From positions 1 to 64,000 of the forward strand of contig JALNZB010000016.1 of assembly GCA_023229545.1 (NCBI GenBank): DNA of 64,000 nt, in the 5' to 3' direction. The notes under the pieces were generated by a model. The model saw nothing but the letters and a program-made list of their open reading frames with translations. It was not told where the DNA came from and did no database searches. Each line of letters starts with the position of its first letter. Within the stretch, counting starts at the first letter, position 1. A program made the position numbers and the translations under genes. This DNA comes from Sulfuritalea sp. (GTDB lineage Bacteria > Pseudomonadota > Gammaproteobacteria > Burkholderiales > Rhodocyclaceae). Of this stretch, positions 27,575 through 35,496 are shown piece after piece.

Positions 27575-28854
27575 GGAGTTCCTTTCCCGGTCGCGTCGAA
27601 GCCTTCCAGCGCCGCGAAATCCAGGGTGATGAAGTAGTCGTCGATGGTCTCGGTGCGGCGGATCTGGGTGACCGTGCCGTCCGCACGCAGGAGCAGCTCG
27701 CCGCAGCGCAACTTGCCGTTGTAGTTGAATCCCATCGCCCGACCGTGGGCGCCAGCATCGTGGATGATCACGAGGTCGCCGATGTCGATTCTCGGCAGTT
27801 GGCGCCGGACCGCGAACTTGTCATTGTTCTCGCACAGGCTGCCGACCACGTCGTAGGTCTCGGTCGCCGGGGCGTCCTCCTTGCCGATCACGGTCAGGTG
27901 ATGGTAGGCGCCGTACATGCCCGGGCGCATGAGGTCGGCCATCGAGGCATCGACGCCGATGTATTCGCGATAGATACTCTTGCTGCGCACGGCCGTGGTC
28001 ACCAGCCAGCCGTAGGGGCCGGTGATGATGCGGCCCCATTCCAGGTGCAGGCCGAGTGGGTCGAGGCCGGCGGGGATGACGATGGCGTCGTAGGCGACGC
28101 GGATGCCGCGTGCCAGATAGGTGTAATCGAGCGGCTTCTGCTCCGGACGGTAGGGGATGCCGGCACCGCCGCCGAGGTTGACGAACTCGACCCGGATGCC
28201 GGTCTTCTCCTTCACCTCGACCGCGAGTTCGAAGAGGATGCGGGCGGTCTCGATGTGGTAGTCGGCATTCAGCTCGTTCGACGCCACCATGGTATGCAAG
28301 CCGAAGCGGCGGACGCCCTTGGCGCGCAGGCGGACGAGGCCGTCGAGGATCTGCTGCCGGGTGAAGCCATACTTGGCCTCCTCGGGCTTGCCGATGATGA
28401 CATTGCCTTCCTTGAGTGGACCGGGGTTGTAGCGGCAGGAGACCAGTTCGGGAAGACCGACGGCCTTCTCCAGAAAATCGATGTGGGTGATGTCGTCGAG
28501 GTTGATGACGGCGCCCTGGCGGCGGGCGGCGGCGAACTCGCGCCCCAGCGTCTCGTTCGAGGTCAACATCACCTCCTCGCCCTTCATGCCCGCCTTCTCG
28601 GCCAGGATCAGTTCGGGGATGCTGGCGCAGTCGGCGCCAAAACCCTCGTCGGCGAGGATCTTGAGGATGAACGGGTTGGGCAGGGCCTTGACCGCGTAGT
28701 GCTCGTGGAAATCGGGGAAGATAGAGAACGCCTCGCGGATGCGCCTGGCGTTGGCCCGCATCGCTGCCTCGTCGTAGAGGTAGAACGGGGTCGGGAAACG
28801 CTCGGCCAACTGGCGCAGGCTCGTGGCGTCGAGGGGGAAGGTCTTGTTATTCAT
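27571..28854 (-). CDS. lysA: diaminopimelate decarboxylase-like PLP enzyme
   Basis: A 427-aa fold-type III (alanine racemase-like) decarboxylase, probably meso-diaminopimelate to lysine. TPFYLYDEAAM and HYAVKALPNP carry the PLP lysine, FVNLGGGAGIPY is the phosphate loop, and CENNDKF contains the active-site Cys from the partner subunit. Some motifs depart from standard LysA: GLHTMVASNEL replaces the usual HIGS loop, and AGAHGRAM replaces AGAY. It therefore belongs to a divergent subgroup, and another amino acid substrate is possible. Coupling to dapL supports lysine synthesis. No dapF lies between them. Confidence 0.8.
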   Translation of the reverse strand: MNNKTFPLDATSLRQLAERFPTPFYLYDEAAMRANARRIREAFSIFPDFHEHYAVKALPNPFILKILADEGFGADCASIPELILAEKAGMKGEEVMLTSNETLGREFAAARRQGAVINLDDITHIDFLEKAVGLPELVSCRYNPGPLKEGNVIIGKPEEAKYGFTRQQILDGLVRLRAKGVRRFGLHTMVASNELNADYHIETARILFELAVEVKEKTGIRVEFVNLGGGAGIPYRPEQKPLDYTYLARGIRVAYDAIVIPAGLDPLGLHLEWGRIITGPYGWLVTTAVRSKSIYREYIGVDASMADLMRPGMYGAYHHLTVIGKEDAPATETYDVVGSLCENNDKFAVRRQLPRIDIGDLVIIHDAGAHGRAMGFNYNGKLRCGELLLRADGTVTQIRRTETIDDYFITLDFAALEGFDATGKGTP

Positions 28855-28991
28855 GGCCGCATTTTACCAACAGGAGGATCGATTCAGCCACCTGTCGACA
28901 TCGCAGCATTCGCGGATTCGCCAAAGTAATTGCCGATTCGGAGTACCATTCGCCGCGGCCCGCCAGCACTTTTACTTTCAGGAGAACTCAA

Positions 28992-29126
28992 ATGGCAAAG
29001 GGACAAATGCGCAGCAATCGCGAACAGAAAAAACCCAAGAAGGATAAGACCAAGCCTGCCGCACCGGCCGTGCCTTTCGGCGGTGCACAGGGAAAGTCGT
29101 CGATTCCGACACCGATCAAGAAGTAG
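28992..29126 (+). CDS. 44-aa highly basic small protein
   Basis: An ATG preceded by CAGGAG (8 nt upstream) opens a 44-codon frame ending in TAG. The product begins MAKGQMRSNREQKKPKKDK and ends SSIPTPIKK, with about one third Lys/Arg and several Pro, so it is probably disordered and nucleic-acid associated. I recall similar short proteins with an RSNRE-KKPKK start in betaproteobacteria but have no name for them. It is in the same frame as and directly upstream of yaeQ (21 nt), so the two are probably co-transcribed. Confidence 0.65.
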   Translation: MAKGQMRSNREQKKPKKDKTKPAAPAVPFGGAQGKSSIPTPIKK

Positions 29127-29147
29127 CCGCAAAGCACGGGACGTTTT

Positions 29148-29699
29148 CTGGCTCTCAAATCCACCATCTTCAAAGTCGAACTCCAGATCGCCGATCTGGA
29201 TCGCAACTACTATCAGAACCATGCGCTGACCGTCGCCCGGCATCCGTCGGAAACCGACGAGCGCATGATGGTGCGGGTGCTGGCATTCGCCCTGTATGCC
29301 GACGAGGCTCTGATATTCGGCAAGGGCTTGTCGTCCGAAGACGAACCCGATCTGTGGCGCAAGGACCTGACCGGCGCCATCGATCTGTGGATCGAAGTCG
29401 GCCTGCCCGAGGAAAAACGCATCCGGCGTGCCTGCGGGCGCGCCCGGCGGGTCGTGGTCATCACTTACGGCGGTCGCGTCGCCGACATGTGGTGGCAGCA
29501 GAACCAGGCGGCCCTGCAACGACCAGACAATCTCACGATCATCAATCTGTCGGCGGAAGAATCCCGTGCGCTGGCGGATATGGCGGCGCGCGGCGTGCAG
29601 TTGCAATGCACCTTGCAGGAAGCTGAACTCTGGTTGATCGTCGAAGGCGAGAGCCTGCGCATCGCGCCGGAAATCAGGCTGGCGCCACACACCCGCTAG
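29148..29699 (+). CDS. yaeQ: YaeQ family protein (apparent CTG start)
   Basis: A 183-aa protein of the YaeQ family, which has a PD-(D/E)XK-like fold and unclear function. Homology to E. coli YaeQ runs from the very start: CTG GCT CTC AAA reads MALKSTIF against MALKATIY. Then come TVARHPSETDERMMVR, EDEPDLW and IDLWIEVGLPEEKRIRRAC, and WWQQNQ. No ATG, GTG or TTG lies between the preceding TAG and the conserved MALK, so CTG at 29148 is the best start. The next ATG (29265) would delete the conserved N-terminus. GGGACG lies about 5 nt upstream. The length equals the family norm (181). Confidence 0.9.
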   Translation: MALKSTIFKVELQIADLDRNYYQNHALTVARHPSETDERMMVRVLAFALYADEALIFGKGLSSEDEPDLWRKDLTGAIDLWIEVGLPEEKRIRRACGRARRVVVITYGGRVADMWWQQNQAALQRPDNLTIINLSAEESRALADMAARGVQLQCTLQEAELWLIVEGESLRIAPEIRLAPHTR

Positions 29700-29737
29700 G
29701 ACAGCGCAGACGCGCGGAGCCAGCGCGCCGCCACCAA

Positions 29738-30241
29738 TCAGGCTTCGTCCTGCCCCAGCAGCATCAGTTCCTGGATGCCTTTCGGCGTGCCGGGCAACAG
29801 CGCGATGTCCACCGCCGTCAGGCCATCCATGCGGGCAATGGTTATGTCGGCACCGACCGCCAGCAGCAGTTCCACCGGCTCGGCCTGACCGTTGAGAATC
29901 GCCGTAATCAGCGGCGTGTTGCCATCCTCGTCCTGCGGATCGATTTCGCAACCGGCGCTCACCAGCGTCGCCGCAATGCTGGCATGGCCGCCGGCGGCGG
30001 CCGCGTGCAGCGGACGCTCCCGCCTCGGGCCGAGCACTTCGAGGTGAGTACCGGCCTCGGTCATCACCCGCACCGCCGCCACGCAGCCCAGCCGGGCCGC
30101 CACGTACAGCGGCGGTCCTTCGCGGGCCAGCAGCGCCTCGGTGAGGCTGGCGTTGACCCAATCGGCGGGGGAAAGGTCCAAGTCTGACTCCTCGGTCTTG
30201 CAAAAAGGCAAACCGTGAATGTACCGGAAATCCATGGTCAT
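29738..30241 (-). CDS. ankyrin-repeat protein
   Basis: A 167-aa soluble protein with about four ankyrin repeats from residue 40. Visible units are GPPLYVAARLGCVAAVRVMTE, RPLHAAAAGGHASIAATLVS, NTPLITAILNGQAEPVELLL and LTAVDIALLPGTPKGIQELM. There is no signal peptide. It is convergent with yaeQ and divergent from dapD, sharing the short upstream region with the dapD promoter. Such proteins bind other proteins. No partner can be named. Confidence 0.88.
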   Translation of the reverse strand: MTMDFRYIHGLPFCKTEESDLDLSPADWVNASLTEALLAREGPPLYVAARLGCVAAVRVMTEAGTHLEVLGPRRERPLHAAAAGGHASIAATLVSAGCEIDPQDEDGNTPLITAILNGQAEPVELLLAVGADITIARMDGLTAVDIALLPGTPKGIQELMLLGQDEA

Positions 30242-30268
30242 GGACGAGCCGAAACCCTCTCGTATAAT
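30240..30268 (+). promoter_or_regulatory. putative dapD promoter
   Basis: A perfect TATAAT at 30263-30268 lies 32 nt before the dapD ATG (30301). The -35 region 17 bp upstream (ATGGAC, 30240-30245) matches poorly. Confidence 0.55.
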
Positions 30269-30300
30269 TACTCCTGCCCGTCCCTGTGAATGAAACCGCC

Positions 30301-31119
30301 ATGAACGAACTTCAACAAATCATCGAAGAGGCTTGGGAAGACCGCGCCAACCTGAGCCCCGGCACCGCTCCGGCGCGCTTCGGCGACGCCGTGGCGCATG
30401 TGCTGGACGAACTGGACTCCGGCTCCTTGCGCGTCGCCGGGAAGATCGACGGCCAGTGGACAACGCATCAATGGATCAAGAAGGCCGTGCTGTTGTCCTC
30501 CCGTCTCGAAGACAACGTGCTGATGGACGGCGGCCCGATGCGCTACTTCGACAAGGTGCCGACCAAGTTCGCTCACTACGACACGCACAGGTTCCAGAAA
30601 GGCGGCTTCCGCGTCGCGCCACCGACCGTCGTCCGGCGCGGCAGCTTCATCGCGAAGAACGTGGTGCTGCTGCCCTGCTTCGTGGATATCGGCGCCTACG
30701 TTGACGAAGGCACCATGGTCGATGCCTGGGCCACTGTGGGTTCGTGTGCGCAGATCGGCAAGAACGTGCATCTCTCGGATGGCGTCGGCATCGGCGGCGT
30801 GCTGGAGCCGCTCCAGGCCAACCCGACCATCATCGGCGACAACTGCTTCATCGGCGCCCGCTCGGAAGTCGTCGATGGCGTCATTGTCGAAGACAACTGC
30901 GTGATCTCGATGGGCGTGTATATTGGACAAAGCACCAGGATTTACGATCGCGCCAGCGGCGAAGTAATTTACGGTCGCATTCCGGAAGGCTCGGTGGTGG
31001 TCAGCGGCAATCTTCCGTCGGCGGACGGCAAGTACAGTTTGTACTGCGCCGTCATCGTCAAGCGGGTGGATGCCCAGACGCGAGCCAGGACGGCCATCGA
31101 CGAACTGTTGCGCGACTGA
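30301..31119 (+). CDS. dapD: tetrahydrodipicolinate N-succinyltransferase
   Basis: A 272-aa left-handed beta-helix enzyme that succinylates tetrahydrodipicolinate in the succinylase branch of lysine/DAP synthesis. The helical N-terminus begins MNELQQIIEEAWEDRANL. The hexapeptide repeat core contains ARRGS-like VVRRGSFIAKNVVLLP, VDAWATVGSCAQIGKNVHLS and IGDNCFIGARSEVVDG. The start at 30301 matches the family; five extra in-frame residues are possible from 30286. It is followed by pilU and dapE on the same strand. Confidence 0.96.
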   Translation: MNELQQIIEEAWEDRANLSPGTAPARFGDAVAHVLDELDSGSLRVAGKIDGQWTTHQWIKKAVLLSSRLEDNVLMDGGPMRYFDKVPTKFAHYDTHRFQKGGFRVAPPTVVRRGSFIAKNVVLLPCFVDIGAYVDEGTMVDAWATVGSCAQIGKNVHLSDGVGIGGVLEPLQANPTIIGDNCFIGARSEVVDGVIVEDNCVISMGVYIGQSTRIYDRASGEVIYGRIPEGSVVVSGNLPSADGKYSLYCAVIVKRVDAQTRARTAIDELLRD

Positions 31120-31150
31120 ACTCAACGTCATACGCAGGGGAGGCAAGAAC

Positions 31151-32335
31151 ATGGGTACGATGCAGAGACTGTTCCAGTTGATGGCGGAGAAGAAGGCCTC
31201 GGACCTGTTTGTCTCCGTCGGAGCGCCCATCCATATCAAGATCAACGGCAATTCGGTACCGGTGAATCAAACGGTGATGGACTCGGCAACCATCATGAAT
31301 TTGTTCGGCGAGATACTGACCGAAAAGCAGATGAACGAGTTTCTTGAGGAAATGGAACTCAACACCGCCCACAACATGCCCGGCGTCGGCAACTTCCGTC
31401 TCTCCTGCTTCCGCCAAAAAGGCTCGCCGGCGCTTGTCGTGCGCTACATTCCAAGCGACATTCCGGATTTCGACTCGCTCAAGCTGCCGGACGTGCTCAA
31501 GGACGTCATCATGGAAAAGCGCGGCCTGATCCTGATGGTGGGCGCCACCGGCTCGGGCAAGTCGACCACGCTGACCTCCATGATCGACTACCGCAACGCG
31601 CGCAAGTCAGGCCACATCCTGACGCTCGAAGACCCGGTCGAGTTCATCTTCCAGAACAAGAAATCCATCGTCAATCAGCGCGAGGTCGGCTCCGACACCA
31701 AGGCCTTTCACATTGCGCTGAAGAACGCGTTGCGCCAGGCGCCCGATGTCATTTTCATTGGCGAGATTCGCGACAAGGACACCATGAGCCAGGCCATCGC
31801 CTATGCCCAGTCCGGCCACCTGTGCATGGCCACGCTGCACGCCAACAACAGCTATCACGCGATGAGCCGGATCATCAGTTTTTATCCGCTGGAGAACCGC
31901 CCGGCCCTGCTCGCCGACCTCGGCGTCACGCTGAAATGCGTGATCTCGCAACGCCTGGTCAAGAAACCCGATGGTGGTCGCGCGCCCGCCGTGGAAGTGC
32001 TGCTCAACTCGCGCTACATCGCCGAACTGATCGAAAAGGGCGACCTCGGCGAAATCAAGGACGCCATGGAGAAGAGCATGGTGCCCGGCAGCCAGACCTT
32101 CGAGCAATGCCTGTACACGCTCTACAGCACCGGCGTCATCACGCTGGAAGAAGCCCTGAACAACGCCGACTCGGCCAACAACCTGCAACAGGTCATCAAC
32201 AACGCCGCAGCACCCGCAGCGGCGGGAGCCGCAGCCACTGCGACCGCGCAACCCGACCCGTCTGCCGCCCCCGACTACACCAAGTCCGTCGCACCGGGTT
32301 CCTTCAGCGACTTCACGCTGAAAATGGACGCATGA
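31151..32335 (+). CDS. pilU: type IV pilus retraction ATPase PilU
   Basis: A 394-aa PilT/PilU-family secretion ATPase that powers pilus retraction. It carries Walker A MVGATGSGKSTT, the Asp box region ILTLEDPVEFIF, Walker B in APDVIFIGEIRD and the His box LCMATLHANNSYHAM. The C-terminal tail is long and Ala/Pro-rich (from about 360), a PilU rather than PilT feature. The start is the ATG at 31151 with GGGAGG upstream. Its TGA overlaps the dapE start (ATGATG). No pilT lies next to it, so it is separated from its usual partner. Confidence 0.9.
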   Translation: MGTMQRLFQLMAEKKASDLFVSVGAPIHIKINGNSVPVNQTVMDSATIMNLFGEILTEKQMNEFLEEMELNTAHNMPGVGNFRLSCFRQKGSPALVVRYIPSDIPDFDSLKLPDVLKDVIMEKRGLILMVGATGSGKSTTLTSMIDYRNARKSGHILTLEDPVEFIFQNKKSIVNQREVGSDTKAFHIALKNALRQAPDVIFIGEIRDKDTMSQAIAYAQSGHLCMATLHANNSYHAMSRIISFYPLENRPALLADLGVTLKCVISQRLVKKPDGGRAPAVEVLLNSRYIAELIEKGDLGEIKDAMEKSMVPGSQTFEQCLYTLYSTGVITLEEALNNADSANNLQQVINNAAAPAAAGAAATATAQPDPSAAPDYTKSVAPGSFSDFTLKMDA

Positions 32336-33474
32336 TGCCGGTACTCGAAAAAGTGCGGGCGCTGATCGCCCGTCCCTCGGTAACCCCCGAGGATGCCGGC
32401 TGCCTCGACATGATCGCCTCCTGGCTGGTGCCGCTGGGCTTTCGCATCGAACGCATGGATGTCGACGGCCCGACGGGTAGAGTCTCGAACCTCTGGGCGC
32501 GACGCGGCACGGAGGGCCGGCTGATCTGCTTCGCCGGACATACCGACGTGGTGCCCACCGGCCCGCTGGAGCAATGGACCTCGCCGCCCTTCGAACCGAC
32601 CCTGCGCGATGGCTATCTTTACGGTCGCGGCGCAACCGACATGAAGAGTTCCATCGCCGCATGCGTCGTCGCGATGGAACGTCTCGTCAATCGCCGTGCC
32701 ACCAACGCCGACTCTCTGGCCCTGCTGCTCACCTCCGACGAAGAAGGCGACGCGGTGGACGGCACGGTGCGCGTGGTGGAAGCGCTGCGCGCGCGCAAGG
32801 AAATCATCGACTTCTGCATCGTCGGCGAACCGACCTGCGTCGAACGCCTGGGCGACACGATGAAAAACGGTCGGCGCGGTTCGCTTTCGGCCAGCCTCAC
32901 CGTCAAGGGCGTGCAGGGCCACGTTGCCTATCCGCATCTGGTGAAGAATCCGGTGCATCTGGCGGCGCCCGCGCTGGCCGAACTGGCGGCAACCACATGG
33001 GATGACGGCAACGAATATTTCCCGCCCACCAGCTTCCAGATTTCCAACGCCCATGCCGGAACGGGCGCCGACAATGTGGTACCGGGAAGCTTTGAGATCC
33101 AATTCAACTTCCGTTTCTCGACCGCCAGCACGGTGGAGAACTTGCAGTCGCGGGTGCATGCCCTGCTCGATCGCCACGCGCTCGAATACGACATCCGCTG
33201 GACGCTTGGCGCGAAACCCTTCCTCACGCCAAGCGGCGACCTGTGCGCGGCGCTGACGGACGCCGTGGCCACCGAGGTCGGCGTTTCAATCGAACTATCG
33301 ACCACCGGCGGCACCTCCGACGGCCGCTTCATCGCCGGGATTTGTCCGCAACTGGTGGAGTTCGGCCCGGTCAACGCCAGCATTCACAAGATTGACGAAT
33401 GCATCGCCGTCGCCGATCTCGAACCGCTGGCGCGCATCTACGAACAAACCTTCGACCGGCTGATGTCGAATTGA
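32332..33474 (+). CDS. dapE: succinyl-diaminopimelate desuccinylase
   Basis: A 380-aa zinc aminopeptidase-family enzyme that removes the succinyl group from N-succinyl-LL-DAP. Metal and catalytic landmarks are CFAGHTDVVPTGP, YGRGATDMKSSIAA and LLTSDEEGDAVDGT, with GEPTC next. TTGGTSDGRFI and FGPVNASIHKIDE are conserved near the end. The start is one of two consecutive ATGs (32332/32335) overlapping the pilU stop. It overlaps prmB by 1 bp (TGATG). With dapD it makes the conventional lysine route. Confidence 0.95.
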   Translation: MMPVLEKVRALIARPSVTPEDAGCLDMIASWLVPLGFRIERMDVDGPTGRVSNLWARRGTEGRLICFAGHTDVVPTGPLEQWTSPPFEPTLRDGYLYGRGATDMKSSIAACVVAMERLVNRRATNADSLALLLTSDEEGDAVDGTVRVVEALRARKEIIDFCIVGEPTCVERLGDTMKNGRRGSLSASLTVKGVQGHVAYPHLVKNPVHLAAPALAELAATTWDDGNEYFPPTSFQISNAHAGTGADNVVPGSFEIQFNFRFSTASTVENLQSRVHALLDRHALEYDIRWTLGAKPFLTPSGDLCAALTDAVATEVGVSIELSTTGGTSDGRFIAGICPQLVEFGPVNASIHKIDECIAVADLEPLARIYEQTFDRLMSN

Positions 33475-34385
33475 TGAATCACACCACCGAGGAACTGGTC
33501 ACCCTCCGCGACTGGCTGCGCTGGGCGGTCAGCCGCTTCAACGAAGCCGGGCTGGCTTACGGCCACGGCACCGACAACGCCTGGGACGAAGCCGTCTGGC
33601 TCATCCTCGCCAGCCTGCACCTGCCGCGCGACACGCTCGACCCCTGGCTCGACGCCCACCTGACCAAAAGCGAACGCCTGACGCTGCTGAACAACCTCCA
33701 GCAGCGCGTGGTGCACCGCCTGCCCACCGCCTACCTGGTGCAGGAAGCCTGGCTCGGACACTTCCGCTTTTTCGTCGATCAGCGCGTCATCGTGCCGCGC
33801 TCCTACTTCGCCGAACTGCTGGAAAACGGCTTCGCCCCCTGGATCGAGGACGCGGAGGCCGTTCACTCCGCGCTCGACCTGTGCACCGGCTCGGGCTGCC
33901 TGGCGATCCTGATGGCCCACACTTTCCCCAACGCCGCGGTCGATGCCATCGACATCTCCGCCGAGGCGCTGGCCGTGGCCCAGCGCAACATCGCCGATTA
34001 CGCCCTCGAAGATCGCGTGCGTGCCATCGAGTCCGACCTGTTCGCGGCGGTGAAGGGCAAGCGCTACGACCTCATCCTGAGCAACCCGCCCTACGTCACC
34101 ACTGCCGCGATGGACGCCCTGCCCGCCGAGTATCGCCACGAACCGGCGCTGGCGCTGGCCGCCGGCGCCGATGGCCTCGACGTGGTGCGCCGCATCCTCG
34201 CCGAGGCGGGCGAATACCTCAATCCCGGCGGCCTGCTCGCCATCGAAGTCGGCCACAATCAGGACCTTGTCGAAGCAGCCTTCCCCGATCTACCCGCCGT
34301 CTGGCTCGATACCGAACATGCCGAAGGCAAGGTTTTTCTCGTCACGCGCGAGGACTTGCCGGCAGCCGGCAAGCGCCCGACCTGA
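33474..34385 (+). CDS. prmB: ribosomal protein L3 glutamine methyltransferase
   Basis: A 303-aa SAM-dependent N5-glutamine methyltransferase modifying L3. The N-terminal helical domain (TLRDWLRWAVSRFNEAGL, then YGHGTDNAWDEA) is PrmB-specific. The SAM loop LDLCTGSGCLAI and the catalytic NPPYV motif are intact. The ATG overlaps the dapE stop. A strong terminator 20 nt downstream ends the dapD-pilU-dapE-prmB transcription unit. Confidence 0.95.
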   Translation: MNHTTEELVTLRDWLRWAVSRFNEAGLAYGHGTDNAWDEAVWLILASLHLPRDTLDPWLDAHLTKSERLTLLNNLQQRVVHRLPTAYLVQEAWLGHFRFFVDQRVIVPRSYFAELLENGFAPWIEDAEAVHSALDLCTGSGCLAILMAHTFPNAAVDAIDISAEALAVAQRNIADYALEDRVRAIESDLFAAVKGKRYDLILSNPPYVTTAAMDALPAEYRHEPALALAAGADGLDVVRRILAEAGEYLNPGGLLAIEVGHNQDLVEAAFPDLPAVWLDTEHAEGKVFLVTREDLPAAGKRPT

Positions 34386-34405
34386 CGTAATACCAGTCGG
34401 CGTCA

Positions 34406-34449
34406 GCGCCAAAGAAAATGCCCGCAAAAGCGGGCATTTTCTTTGGCGC
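34406..34449. terminator. bidirectional terminator between prmB and slyD
   Basis: A 20-bp perfect inverted repeat with an AAAA loop. The stem has a CCCGC/GCGGG top, A/T-rich centre and GCGCC/GGCGC base, so it can act on both converging genes. Confidence 0.9.
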
Positions 34450-34461
34450 ATTCTTCGACTC

Positions 34462-34944
34462 TCAGTGCTGATGCCCATGCGCGCCATGGGGATGCCCGTG
34501 GGTGATTTCCTCGGGGGTGGCGGCGCGCACTTCGCTCACGGTGCAGGAGAACAGCAGCGCGACGCCAGCCAGCGGATGGTTGCCGTCGACCACCACCTTG
34601 CCGTCGGCGATATCGGTGATGGTGAATAGCGCGTCGTCATCTTCGCCATCCTCGCTACCACGCTCGAACTGCATGCCGACTTCAATGTTGTCCGGGAACA
34701 AGTGACGCGGCTCGATGGCGACCAGTTCGGCGTCATATTCGCCAAAAGCGTCTTCGGGCTCCAGTTTCACTTCGAGGGCGGCGCCGATGTCCTTGCCCTG
34801 GAGTTCTTCTTCGATGCGATCAAAAATGCCGCCATAACCGCCATGCAGATAAACCAGCGGTGCCGCGCCTTCATCGACGGGCGTGCCGTCGGTGTCCTTG
34901 ACGCTGTAGTTGAGGGTAACGACGGTGTTTCTAGCGATGAGCAT
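34462..34944 (-). CDS. slyD: FKBP-type peptidyl-prolyl isomerase SlyD
   Basis: A 160-aa chaperone/prolyl isomerase with a metal-binding tail. The FKBP part begins LIARNTVVTLNYSVKDTDGTPVDEG, and the IF chaperone insertion contains EPEDAFGEYDAELV and VGMQFERG. The C-terminus HGHPHGAHGHQH is the histidine-rich nickel-binding end. It overlaps the 3' end of the upstream peroxiredoxin gene by 14 bp, so they are co-transcribed. It probably takes part in protein folding and nickel delivery. Confidence 0.93.
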   Translation of the reverse strand: MLIARNTVVTLNYSVKDTDGTPVDEGAAPLVYLHGGYGGIFDRIEEELQGKDIGAALEVKLEPEDAFGEYDAELVAIEPRHLFPDNIEVGMQFERGSEDGEDDDALFTITDIADGKVVVDGNHPLAGVALLFSCTVSEVRAATPEEITHGHPHGAHGHQH

Positions 34945-35425
34945 GTTGCCTTCCTTTGCCGTTGAGGCTTTTTACCAGTTGATAAACCTCGGCGGCATGC
35001 CCTTTCGGTTGCACATCGTAGAGGGCATGACGAACTATGCCTTGTTTGTCGACGATGAACGTCGAGCGGATTACACAGAGCTTCTTGTGGCCATCCCGTT
35101 CGCGAAACTGGCACACGCCGAACTTGCGGCAGACTTCGCCTTCCTCGTCCGACAGCAGGCGCACCGACAGTCCGTGCTTGTCGCGAAATTCCGCGTGCGA
35201 AAGACAGTCGTCGCGCGAGACACCGAGGATGACGCAATCCAGCCGGGCGAATTCATCTTCGTGATCCGAGAACTCGGCCGCCTCCAGCGTGCAGTAGGGC
35301 GTGCCGTCGCGCGGATAAAAAAACAGGACAGCGTTCTGGCGGCCGCGCAGCGAGGCGAAATCAAACAATTCCATGTCGGCGTCGGGCAGAGAAAACTCCG
35401 GCGCCACTTCTCCTTGGTGCAACAT
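34931..35425 (-). CDS. peroxiredoxin (Bcp/PrxQ-like)
   Basis: A 164-aa thiol peroxidase. FSLPDADMELFDFASLRG is the family start, and FFYPRDGTPYCTLEAAEFSD contains the peroxidatic Cys. The variant PYCT replaces the usual PGCT. More Cys lie in LDCVILGVSRDDC and in FGVCQFRERDG, any of which could be the resolving residue. It reduces peroxides using thioredoxin. It is coupled to slyD downstream. Confidence 0.9.
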   Translation of the reverse strand: MLHQGEVAPEFSLPDADMELFDFASLRGRQNAVLFFYPRDGTPYCTLEAAEFSDHEDEFARLDCVILGVSRDDCLSHAEFRDKHGLSVRLLSDEEGEVCRKFGVCQFRERDGHKKLCVIRSTFIVDKQGIVRHALYDVQPKGHAAEVYQLVKSLNGKGRQHAHR

Positions 35426-35496
35426 GTGACTCTCCCACTGCGGCCAACTCGATTCATTCTAACCGAGTCCACAGAGAAGAAATCAAGTGCTACATA

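Noticed and set aside
28945..28975. Possible degenerate repeat copy upstream of the 44-aa gene
   Set aside because: Only the GCC...CGCCAGC part and the following TTTT agree; the middle is rearranged, so it is not counted.
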